A DNA stretch of 64,000 nt from Dasyornis broadbenti (taxonomy: Eukaryota; Chordata; Aves; Passeriformes; Dasyornithidae), in NCBI GenBank assembly GCA_013397935.1, contig VZRN01002232.1, forward strand, positions 681,764-745,763, written 5' to 3'. This document shows, piece by piece, positions 51,401-62,100 of this stretch. The notes beneath the pieces are model-generated. The model ran no database searches. It worked only from the letters and a program-made list of their open reading frames with translations, and was not told the DNA's origin. Both the position numbers and the translations under genes were made by a program. Numbering within the stretch: the stretch's first letter is position 1; every line of letters begins with the position of its first letter.

Positions 51401-53679
51401 CCTTTTCCTTGAATTTATTTAAATATGTTTTTGGGGGTTTTTTTGGTTTTTTTTGTTTTTTACTAGAGGCAAAATATATTAATATATTACAAAATGCTTG
51501 GATAAAAAAGTTCTTAATTTAAAACCAGTTCTTCATGGCTAAATCCACAATCATGTGACCTTGTATTAGTGCTAATAGGATATATATTTAGGGATCCAAC
51601 ATCCAAAATATGATCTTCAGTGAGTTCTTCTCTAAAAACACCTACATTTCAGAAGCCTTGAACTGTTATTTTCCACAGTTATCTAAATTTTAATTAGCAG
51701 TTATGTGCCAGTGGTCCCAAAGTAGTCCAGTCTCAGTGGGACTACATAGCTTGGTGTCTGATTGATCCTGAAATATGTTTGTCATCTAGAAATTAGGTGG
51801 GGGTGGCCCAGTGGTGGCTCTCCGGCTGTGTGCTGCTCCCAGACCAGCATATCCTGTGTGATCACTTGTGCGGCTGGGCTGGCAAGGGGGTAGCTGCCTG
51901 ACTAACACTGATCACACTTACTAGAAGAATCATAGATGCACATGTGCTTTCTTATTCAAGAGTTGTTATTTTCTTTCTAATGCCTTCCTAATGAGTCATC
52001 AGGGCTTTACAAGATGAGCATTTTTTAAACAAGACACTTTAATATTTCATCCTCCAGAAACAGTCAAATGTAGATAAAACAGTCCTACAAATCATGTGAA
52101 GATGCAACTTGGTAGCCCTCTCCTGTCTGTATGAATGGAGGCACTGTAAGCTTGAAAGCAGAGGTATTCCCCCCGCACCGGGCTGAGTTATGATATTGTC
52201 AGAGAGGTAGCCTTTACACTGTCTAAATCCTCCACAATCCTTAATAGTTGTCTCAAGTATGAAAATCCAATAATGTCTTAATTTCAGTAGGTGGACAAAG
52301 TGAAGCAACACAGTCATGTGGGCTTGGCATTGGATTTGTTCTGGACCCTTGGAGCACTCAGTCTGAAGGGAAGCTGAGTAACCCATGTGCTCTTTACCTG
52401 CTGGTATTAAGCAACGCTTCAGACTATCACTTTATAACCATCATTACAAGATTTTTTGAAAGAATGGAAGATTTCTGGCAAACAGTTGAATTTTGGCACT
52501 GTCACACTGAGAAGTATGTCTTTGATGAAAACATTTAACTTCCTGCTGCCAGTTTTCATGCCCGGCAGCTCTTGCTCCTTCTCCAGCTTCTGTGAGTGAG
52601 GACTGGGACTGAGCCCTAGGGAAGTCAGGTACAGACACTTAACAGGAGACTGAAGGATATTATGAGGCCAATATGCTCAGGATGTTGCTCTAACTCACTG
52701 TGCTGTGAGACAGTCTTGGTTTTATTGCTTAGAGGTCGTGTTAATTAAAATGAACACCAACAAATCTTTAGACTCATGACAGTTAATATCTACAGAGCCT
52801 ACAAGACTGTCTTGGAGACAGATTTGCCTGGGAGTCTGTGCTTTACAGCTGACATAAGAAGTCTGCTCCTTCTGGTTGAGGATGATGCCGTTGTGTGCAG
52901 GAGCTGCTGCTGCAGTGGGCTGAAATGCAAATAGTTACTCATGTGCCATGCAATTGCATTACGAAGTGTTGATCATATCTTTCCATCAGTCCCAACAGGA
53001 AATTTTATGGTTTGGGTTTTTTTCCTTAGTTCTTCCTGATGCTTGAATTAAAAATCCAGCAGACTAAGAATGTGGATATGCTTTGTGAAATGCTGGTGTT
53101 ACGTTACACATCTCTGAAAATTTCACTTGGAGCCAGATCTTGAGCACAGATCCATCAGTGTTAACTGATGTCTCCTAATTGGTGCTCCTTGAAGCTCTTT
53201 TGTTGATTCATATGTTTCTGCTGTGTTGTTGGTTTTTTAAAAACTTCTCTTTCTGCTTTAGCATAAATATATAAACACAGGAAATAAATACATCTGTGCA
53301 TACATCTTCACTTTGACTGAAAACAAATCCTTAGCCCTGAAATCCGTGTCTGCTCTATTTATCTTTGTGTACCCTTCCAGTGACTAGGGAATTCTCATTC
53401 CAATTGTTTCCCACCACAGCCAAAATGTATAATTCTAACCACTTTGCTTTCAGCCTGTCTCGTAACACTGAGCAGCCTTGCAGGGCGTAAAGAATTGCAG
53501 GTGGAATGACAACTGCCAGTCTAGTGCTGCACACTGTGGGCATGTACATCAAAGCATAATTTACATCCCTTCCTTTTCCTCACTTTCAGTGATTCTTCTA
53601 TAAAATAATTCTTTGTGGTTTAGCAATATGGACTTTTCAATATGGACTTCCATTCCTCCAGCATTTGTTTCAAATAAAC
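45411..53679. other. intergenic DNA downstream of EVC2, no gene recognised
   Basis: About 8 kb of mostly AT-rich sequence. In mammals the next gene beyond the EVC2 3' end is STK32B in convergent orientation. I looked on the minus strand for its kinase or C-terminal motifs and found none. An open frame at 46248-46808 (186 codons) is unrecognised. Homopolymer runs occur at about 49113-49128 (A) and 49657-49676 (T). Confidence 0.65.
46248..46808 (+). other. unrecognised 186-codon open frame
   Basis: The longest stop-free stretch starting with ATG in the window that contains no gap. The peptide is mixed, with no signal sequence, repeats or motif I know; a lysine-rich stretch EPKHRKNKQKKL lies in its middle. 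The opposite strand is also open for 137 codons at 46325-46738, which argues for chance. No clear splice sites or promoter. Probably not a gene; an old retroelement piece is possible. Confidence 0.15.
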
Positions 53680-53760
53680 ACGCTAAAGAAATATCACTAC
53701 TATCATTTTACAGAGATGGAAATGAAGCACAGAAAAACTAGATTTAAGGAAAGAGAGAGT
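53680..53760 (-). mobile_element. short MIR-like SINE remnant
   Basis: Contains TATCATTTTACAGAGATGGA then AATGAAGCACAGAAAAAC, resembling the reverse complement of the MIR core (cattttacagatgaggaaactgaggcacaga). Only about 60 bases resemble the element, so the call is tentative. Confidence 0.45.
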
Positions 53761-55371
53761 GGTCTTTCCAGCAGATGCTACCATGTTGCATTTATCCCGT
53801 GATCATTGGTTAGGAGTAGACGAAGCCATCCATTCCCAGTGAGGGGTGAAGAACAGCTGATGCTATTTCACAAGTGCCCTAAACATGAAAGGACTGTGAG
53901 AACAATTGAGGGGAAAAGACAGCAGTACATACTTCTAGAGTCTGCAATGATTTGAATGAGAGACTGAAAGTCTTTCACTTCAGATAATGCAGAGTTGTCA
54001 TTAAAAAGAATAGCTTTATTACTGAGACTTTCAGCTATTTCTTGAGAATACTTTTCCTTTCAAAAGTGCTTTATTTTCAATTCTATTGTGAAAGTAATCA
54101 CTTAAAATAAGAATCTGATTGCAAAGTAGTTAGTGTGGAATTAAGGGCTATCCAGCCAATTCTACAACTACTATTTCAGAGAAATGTGTGTGGAGAAAGA
54201 GATAGGGATGAGATGCCAGTTTCTTTTCAGTGAATAGAAACCTGTTCACATTGCTGTGAGGTTAAATGAATATAATGTCAGATCTAAAATTCAGGAGCAT
54301 GGATAGACTCATCAAGAAGGGTTTCAATCAGCATGCAGAGAGTATAGCAGCTTGAAAAATATATGTGTGGATACAGCCCCCCTGAAGCTCTATTTCATGC
54401 AGCAGCTCCTGAATACCAATGAATGTCCTGGCCTAGCAGAAGTAATCACTGAGGCAGAAGTAGGGGCTGGGTTCAGAGTTACTGCTTACATTGGCTTGGA
54501 TTAGTCACTTCATGTTTTGTCTGAACATAATTGTTGATTGTAGTTGATAGTAGGAAAATAGCTATTCTGGTTGTCTTTCCTTGAATAAAATTTTGATTAG
54601 TTTCCAGAAAGATCACAAAAGTAGCATTTGCTCAAACTTCAAGTGTTTTTATTAGAAGCAGATCTGCTTGCAACACTGGGGCTGTTGCTCAGGGCTTTAT
54701 TCACTGTCCTGTGCTCTGTGCAGGGTCCACTGACTTGGCAACAGGGGAGAGCACATCCTTTAGCATTTGCATTGCATTTCAGCCCCTGACTACTGGGCTG
54801 TGCTTATCACCAAAGGAATAACAAAGGGGTTACTGGGAAGAGAAGACTTAGAGAGGTTTAAAACCCAAGCTGGCCAAATTGTGAGTCCTTATTCTCTAAA
54901 TGTTTTTGCAAGTAGCATAAACTTCTGAACTTGTCAAAAAAAAAAAACAAACAAAAGGCTACTGCTACAACTAAGATCAAAAGTTACCTGAAAAAAACAT
55001 GGAAAAAAAAAAATCAAGCTTTGATTCAGGATAACTGACAGAAAATTTGAGAAAACATATTGTTCCCTGTCTCAGTTCCTTCCCTTGGTCCATAATCTTT
55101 CAGGTGGTGTGAAGACAGGTGGCCTGACAAGAGCAAGCCCGTCTCTGGGAGGTATTTGGTGATCCCTGCTGTGCTACATCTCCAACACCATCATTTTGCT
55201 CCTCAGTGATGACTGAAACAGGCAGTGTGTATTTGAGGCTGTGTATGCCATGATCTGCACCTGGGCCCTGTCCCAGGACTCTGCTTACCTGCATCATCCC
55301 TCTTCTATATCCTGTCCCTTCCCTGCACTCTTCCCTGTGTGTGGCATCCATCTCCTTTTCACTTCTTTTAG
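53761..55371. other. intergenic, nothing recognised
   Basis: Unannotated AT-rich DNA with short A-runs near 54940 and 55000. No coding exon, RNA gene or repeat family recognised. Confidence 0.65.
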
Positions 55372-55720
55372 GAAAGAGAGTGGGGGAAAAAAAAGAGGAA
55401 GAGAAGGAAAGAGAAATAAAGAAGACAAGAAAGATAAGAGGAAATAGGGAGGGAAGGGAAGGGAAGGGAAGGGAAGGGAAGGGAAGGGAAGGGAANNNNN
55501 NNNNNNNNNNNNNNNNNNNNNNNNNNNNNNNNNNNNNNNNNNNNNNNNNNNNNNNNNNNNNNNNNNNNNNNNNNNNNNNNNNNNNNNNNNNNNNNNNNNN
55601 NNNNNNNNNNNNNNNNAGGAAGGAAGGAAGGAAGGAAGGAAGGAAGGAGGGAAGGATAAGATATGAAGAAAAAAACACGATGGGGGAAAAAAAGGAGGAG
55701 AAATAAAAAAAAAAGAAAAA
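55372..55720. repeat. polypurine tract with GGGAA and AAGG microsatellites and a 121-base gap
   Basis: The + strand is almost entirely purine for about 350 bases. An irregular A/G-rich lead is followed by tandem GGGAA units (about 55446-55495), N at 55496-55616, tandem AAGG units (about 55617-55652) and a further A/G-rich tail. The two motifs on either side of the gap show it is a compound array. Long open frames crossing it are artefacts of repeat and N. Confidence 0.95.
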
Positions 55721-58329
55721 GCCTGGGTATCTTTAGCAGCAGTATAGCCAGAGAGGCAGCGAAAGCTGTTCTCTATGCAGTGCTCCCGTGGTCTGGGATT
55801 TACCAGGTCTGGATAAGAACTTAACATCTCTGTTAGTTTTTTGTCTGCTCCCATTTTGTCCTTTGGAAGGCAAAAACAACCTCAAAGAGCAGTGACAATT
55901 CTAGTTCCTCTCATTTTCCAGAAGAGACAGCTAAATGCTTTAATGCCCTTAAAAAGACTGACAAATAAATGCATTTTTCATTTAATAGAGTTCCTTTGTA
56001 CAGGCAAAGGGAGGAAGGTAAACGGCATTGTTATATTTAATTTCACTTTGGCTTTCACTTTTCAAATGGCTTAGGAGTTTTATTCTCCTCCTTTATATCT
56101 TTAAGAGACGGTTAAAATGATTTACTGGAGGCTGTTGCTATGGTGCTCATATCAAGGTGTCTGCATTCATTCCTCTGAACCTTGGTTAGTACTTGTACAT
56201 GGTTGCAGCTTTGTCTGTCTACATCTATTTACTCTATCATAATTAACACAGTGCACCCCAGCTAGTAGAAAACGTGCTTGGTTTTGCCTTGAGAAGATGA
56301 AGAATAAATGCAATATGAAAGAAGGGTCTGCAGGCCTTTTTATGACACTTCTCAAGTGTTTTTGTAAACTCAGAATATGCATGTGCAGAGTGATATGAGA
56401 GATGCTGTACTTGGCAATGTTTGCAAATCAGGAAAAATTAGGTTATTTTAATAATTAATTAATTTTAATAGCATTTTGAAACATTACAACTGAATAGGCA
56501 GTGCTTGCCAGCTGACATCACAAAGAGATATTCCTAGATTACATTATCAGTGGAGCTTTCTAGAGAGGGGGAAAACAAACAAACAAACCAACAGTTTGAA
56601 TGATCTGTGCCATAGTTCCATGCTCTTACATTAGTGGTTTTTTTTTGTTTTTTTTTAATGCTGATTTAATATTTTGTGATGTAGACATGACACAGGCTTT
56701 TTACAATAAAAGATCAGATGGTCTCCAGTCCTTCCTTTGGACACAGAGCAGAGAAGAAAGTCTTAGAAATTCCCAGCCCTTCGCACACCTTGCAGCTAGG
56801 CCCTGAACAGAGGCAGGAGGCTGAGCTGTAAACCCAGGCTTTGTGCTGAGGAGCTGGCCATGCTGCTGAGCTCCGCTGGTGTCGTCAGTGGCCCTCCCCT
56901 CTGGAGATGTTGTGCTCTCCAAAAGCTCTCCTGCCCTTGCACGCACCAGTGCCTGCACACACACCGTGGCACCTGGGACCTCCAGGAGTCATGGCATAAG
57001 ATGGATACCTTTTCCAAACACAGCATTGGGCCAGGGCTCAGATTAGCATTACTGAACTCCAGTGGAATTAAAAGGTGCTTTTTTTTTTCTATAGAATGTG
57101 TTGAACTACACCAATACATGAGTGAACACCACTAACTGCAAGAACTTGTGTTTCTGAGAGCTGTACATCTTTTTCTTTGTAGTTCTCCACTATTCCTCCA
57201 TTTGTGAGCTGCTGGGAGTGCTGTTTATTTAGTTAGTACCATCAGAGATTTAGATTGTTTATCCATGATCCTCTCTCCTGAGGTAAATCTGATACCTGAG
57301 AAATCCAGCTCAAGAGGAATTGTGTGATGTGTGCCTTTGTTGTGATGTGACATGGCAGCATTTTTTTCTGTGGCATGGATATTTTCACCACTGGATAATC
57401 ATACTTGTTCTAAAATACAGGCTGTTTCCTATTGATCACTTTAAAAAAAATGTGTCCTTATTTCAAAGGAGAGGATGGATTCATAAATAGAGTCTTCTGT
57501 ATTAGAGGAGAAAGAGCAGAACATCAGACAGTGGGAATGAAGGTCCCTTGGCCTTGGTGGTGCAGCCTAAGCACATCAGCATGAATGCTCTCCCTGGAGC
57601 CAGGGGGGGTTTAGGTCTTGGCAACAAGAAGGTGTGTGTGTCCTGGAAAGTTTAGTCTGAAATGCGTTAAGAAAGGCTTTCACTGCTCCATCTGAAAGTC
57701 TCTTGAAGTCAGCGTTGTGTCCCCAGTGACACCATGTGTTGTTGCTAAGGCAAAACCAAGAACTGGGCGAGCAGGTCTCATCCCTTCCCAGTTTGCAACT
57801 TGTTCAACTGTGTGACAATGTGATGTGTTGTCTGTGTTTTCAGTGGGTTTCTCTTTCATCTCTTTCTCCACCCTTGCACCCATGTAGTGCTGACACTTTC
57901 AGCACCCTTTGGCAATGAGATCCACAGGTCTTTTTCCTAAGTAGAACAAAACGTAGTTTTATATAATCAGGGGTTTACATAGGACATAAATAAGTATGCC
58001 AAGTTGTTTCAAAGTGAGTCTTGTCTGCAATCTGTCCATGTTTGTCTCCTGCTCTGGCCAGAATTGCCCTCTTGGAGCCACATTCCTCCTCAGTGCACAT
58101 GGGTGCCAAAGGAAAGGTCTGAGTATGAATCTGAGCACCACATGACATCACTCAGAGTTTACACTTTTACTCTTGCCTCTCGTCTTTCTAAGCTGTGTTT
58201 ACCATGCTTACTGTACAACAGTTGCACAGTTGAGAAAAGTAAAAATTTCCTATTTTTAGAGTAAATAATATGAAAATGTCACCTTGAAAAACACTTCCTC
58301 ACAGTTTGGTGACTGACAGTACAAGTTTT
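55721..58329. other. intergenic, with a GC-richer patch near 56730-57010
   Basis: Mostly AT-rich, with an AAAC-type short repeat at about 56571-56592. The GC-richer patch has overlapping open frames on both strands (76-107 codons) but no recognised protein or repeat. Confidence 0.6.
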
Positions 58330-58575
58330 ATCGCGCTATAGTTTGTATTTGTACAGTGCTTATCACCAAATGTCTAAACCTCTCACAATGCATCATCACA
58401 ACTGCTTTCTAGGGAAGGATTATTCTTCTTCTGTGGAGGGAGAGCTGAGACATTCGAGGTCTGGTTTAGCACCTGAGAAAGCTGATGACAAACCTGTTTG
58501 TAAAAGGACAAGCCAGGAGTCTGTGGCAGAACTGAGAACAGAATAACAGCTCAGTACTTTAACCTCTGGACTATT
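58330..58575 (-). mobile_element. MIR-like SINE remnant, nearly full body
   Basis: Ordered matches to the reverse complement of a MIR/CORE-SINE: ACAGTGCTTATCACC, CTCACAATGCATCATCACAACT, a gap-like ATTATTCTTCTTCTGTGG, GAGCTGAGACATTCGAGG, then AGTCTGTGGCAGAACTGAG and CAGTACTTTAACCTCTGGAC. The order and spacing fit an ancient SINE body. Diverged, identified by eye. Confidence 0.6.
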
Positions 58576-59034
58576 TTTCTCCCTCTTTTTCAATATCTTT
58601 GCAGTTTTTTGGAGCGTTTTCACTTGTCAGAATTCACTCATACACCTCCATCTCTAAGATGATGTATTATTAAAATATTTTGGCACTTGGTATGTAGGTT
58701 CTGCTTAATATTTGCAATCAGTTAGAAAGTGCAGTTTCCAAAATGAGAGATCGGTGGGTGAAGGAGCAGTGATTCATTTTCTGTGGGAATATCAAACATT
58801 GGTAATATCAGACTGTTATTTTCTCTTCTTGAAGTAGATCTGTTAGGGTAAGCTGCTGTATTTTGCTGCTGCTTATATGTCCTAAGTTTGTTACAGGTTT
58901 TCTCCATTGATAAATAATCCTCTAATCATTTGTTTTCTGTGACAACAATGCATGTAAACCTGAGGTTTATATGTGACCAAGAAACGTCATGCAGTAATTG
59001 TCCTCTCCTTATTTTAACTTTTATTTTGGATGGG
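58576..59034. other. intergenic, nothing recognised
   Basis: AT-rich spacer between the MIR-like remnant and the CR1 tail. No feature supported. Confidence 0.65.
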
Positions 59035-59143
59035 GCTTTTAGCAACCGCCTGTTCTAGTTAAAGGTGTCCTTGCTCATTACAGGGCTCCTGGGCAGATGA
59101 ACTTCAAAGGTCCCTTCTGAACTATGCCATGATTCTATGATTT
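59035..59143 (+). mobile_element. CR1 LINE 3'-end fragment
   Basis: Runs TTTGGATGGGGCTTTTAGCA, GTTCTAGTTAAAGGTGTCC, AACTTCAAAGGTCCCTTCTG and ends ATGATTCTATGATTT. These follow the CR1 3' UTR in sense orientation, including the terminal ATTCTATGA repeat unit. Heavily 5'-truncated (about 110 bases), the usual form of CR1 copies. It lies in intergenic DNA about 15 kb beyond EVC2. Confidence 0.9.
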
Positions 59144-62100
59144 AGGTTTTGCAAACAACAGAGAAAGGTATATTTTCAAAGCTTTTATTGTGGCTTATTT
59201 TCTCTGCAGAGTAATCAATTTATTTTTTCTAAGATACTGAATGAGATGTCATTTTGAAAGTGTCGTTATCTTCCCACCAAATAGCCCACAAGATTACTGT
59301 GAATGTATTTATTTTATCCTTTTTTTTCCCTGATTCAATTGGATAATCCATTACTGTATTTATATTCTGTGATAAAAAAATTAGTAGCATGGACATATTT
59401 CTGAATTCCTTTTAAAAACTGGAAGCAGTTTCAGAGAAGCCCAAACAATCAGGGATAAGAGCAAGAATGATGGATTCCTGGATTAATTTTGCTGAAACAG
59501 TCTTAAAAAATACTCAGAACTTGCTAGGAATAATAACAATCATGGACAGAGAGCTCATAACTCTCAGCAGAGCAGGTATTGCTGTTTAATGGCACTGTGG
59601 GTTTAGATGATACAGCCTGTGTATTTTTAAATGAGTGCAAGAGCAGGACAGAACTAATTTAACCCAAACTACATTTATAGCAGTTTGTTGTGCTAAAATT
59701 TAGGCAGAGTGAATCCTGAATAAAAATGCTCCTAATGAAACAAAGTCAGTGTTTACCAAGAATTACTGCCTTCTGAAATGTGAAAGACCACAGACATTGC
59801 CTGAAATGTAGCAGTGAAACAAAGACCCTGGTTCCAGATTTCCTAATGACATTGGGAGGTTTTCCATTCAATTCAGAAAATCTGGGCTCTGATCTTTTTG
59901 AAGCACATTTTGTCAGCCAGCCTGAAGTGCCTGTCACAGATGGGTGTTCTAACTGCTGCCGCTGTTCCTGGAGAGATGCTGGCCCCTGTGTTTATATAAC
60001 TCAGCCATAGCAACTGCCAACAACTGAAACACAATGATTTTCTGTCTTCCTTGGTCACATAGTAAATTAGCACTGAATTCTTTGGCCATTAAATCATGCA
60101 AGCCACCACAGATATTTACTGTTAAACTGAAAAGTTGTTCACTCATCAATCAATTGCATAAAAATCTCAAACAGAACAAATTAATTGTTCAGCTGAAGCT
60201 ATTACAAAATCTATCGCAGCAGGAAATTAATTTCAGTTCTTCAATTAATTTAATTGACTAATTCAATTACTTCAGGCTTACTTTAAAAACCCTGATCTGA
60301 GGACTGAATCTCCAGGTCCATAGATTTTATTTCTGTCATTCTTTAGCTCTTCCAGGTCTCCAAATTCCAAACTAAGTCATAAGTCTCATTTAACTTTGAC
60401 ACAGACTACTCAGTGTAAGTCTTGCATCTATCATTCTTCTCTTTATCCCATATAGGCTTAGGTTCCTGGGCTGAACAATCAAGATTTCTTTCTGATTTGC
60501 ACTGTATCTAAAAGTTAATTTTTTCTTTCCTTTGTTCTAAGGTCTCCCATGAAATAAGTCACAGCTGAGACAGGATGATCAAATCAGAACAGTGACAAAC
60601 TTCCAGATGAATATGCTCCCAAAATGTTGGCATCCTAAATTTTCCCCTCTTAGCACTTAACATGTTGGTAACAGGAACTGTGTTTTCTGTCAAGCCAGCT
60701 TGAACTGAGCCTGTATTCACCTATGCAAGGTCAGCAATGCAACAGATTTGGGTGGTACCTCTAGAGGAGACTACATAATACAGAATACAATACAAAAACG
60801 AGGTTTTGGAGATAAGAAATTTCTAATCTTCATTTTATTACATTCTTGGGGGTTTTTTTTGCAGTTGGAAAACAATGTTCATCTTATATACTTGACGTAC
60901 TGTTGAGCTGCTCCCATGCATACTCCGTCTAAATTGTTTAGCTGATGACTCAGTTTAATACCAGACATTTTCCCCATGTTTGTTGTAGGGTTTTGTGTAA
61001 TATGACCCCTGAAATTGTATTACAATACCAGCTATTACAGTCATCAGCTAGCTGAGAAGATGCCTGAAGGAGTGAAATGCAGAAAATGAGCCTATTTTTT
61101 CAGAAGTGTAGGTGCTTATGGGACCTGGGGACCATTGCTAGCATTGTTAAGCAATAAACCAAGCAGTTAAATTTCAGCATACTAAATACGAAGAATGATT
61201 TTAAAAGAGTTGGTATTTCGTAACTACTGAGATTGTACAGTGAAACAAGTTAGAAACATTTCTAACCGTAGTTTATATTCTATGGGATATTCATCTACTT
61301 CAATAACTTTTTGTTTTTAATTTTGAAATACTCTGAAAAAAAAAAAAGTTTAACATTGCACAGGTTTGATTTTCCTTGTTCCCAAAAGACAAAACCCAAA
61401 GTTTTTTCTTTGCCAAGAAGAATTAGGAATTATGAAAATTATTTTTTAAAAGGTATAAATGAACTTTTTTTTTCTGAGAAATTTTGATTTGTAAATCTGC
61501 CAGTATTCTTCTATGAATTTTCTGAGCCATAATGTCCTTGGAATTTCCACTAAAATGCAGAGATTTTATTCAGAATGATTATATCTGCCATAGGCTGCTG
61601 CACATTCTGTATCTGGTTTTTACTCCCACCTTTTAATCTCTAGTTATAGTGAAAAAAAAAAAAAATGAATTTTATTGCTAGGGAATAAAATATTAATACA
61701 GAATTAATTGCAGCAAAGCCTAAGGATGAATACTATTAGAATAGGGTACATTTATTTAAATTTTAAGAACAATTTTGATAACTAGACATCTGCTATTCCA
61801 AGAAGTCTTTATAGAAGATGCAGTAAAAAATATAATGTCATTCTCTGATAGAATCCACTCCCAGAGCAAACTAGCCCAGTGATGACACTGACTCTAGGTT
61901 CTGCTTGGGTTTCATGCTCAATATAACCTGACTCATCAGAATTTTTGCCATCTACCATATAACTCTTATGGAACTTAAATAAAATGTATTATCTAGATAG
62001 AAGATTCCTATAGGAGACATGTTACAGTTGATAAAATTAAAAAGATAATCTCCATCTCATAGAAAATGGGCAAATTACATACAATTGAATTTCGCAAATG

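Noticed and set aside
52039..52386. 115-codon minus frame, considered as an STK32B exon
   Set aside because: No kinase or STK32B tail motifs in it, and no clear flanking splice sites were identified.
55100..55854. Open frames of 121-192 codons on both strands across the purine array
   Set aside because: They exist only because the repeat lacks stops and the gap is translated as X; no coding signal.
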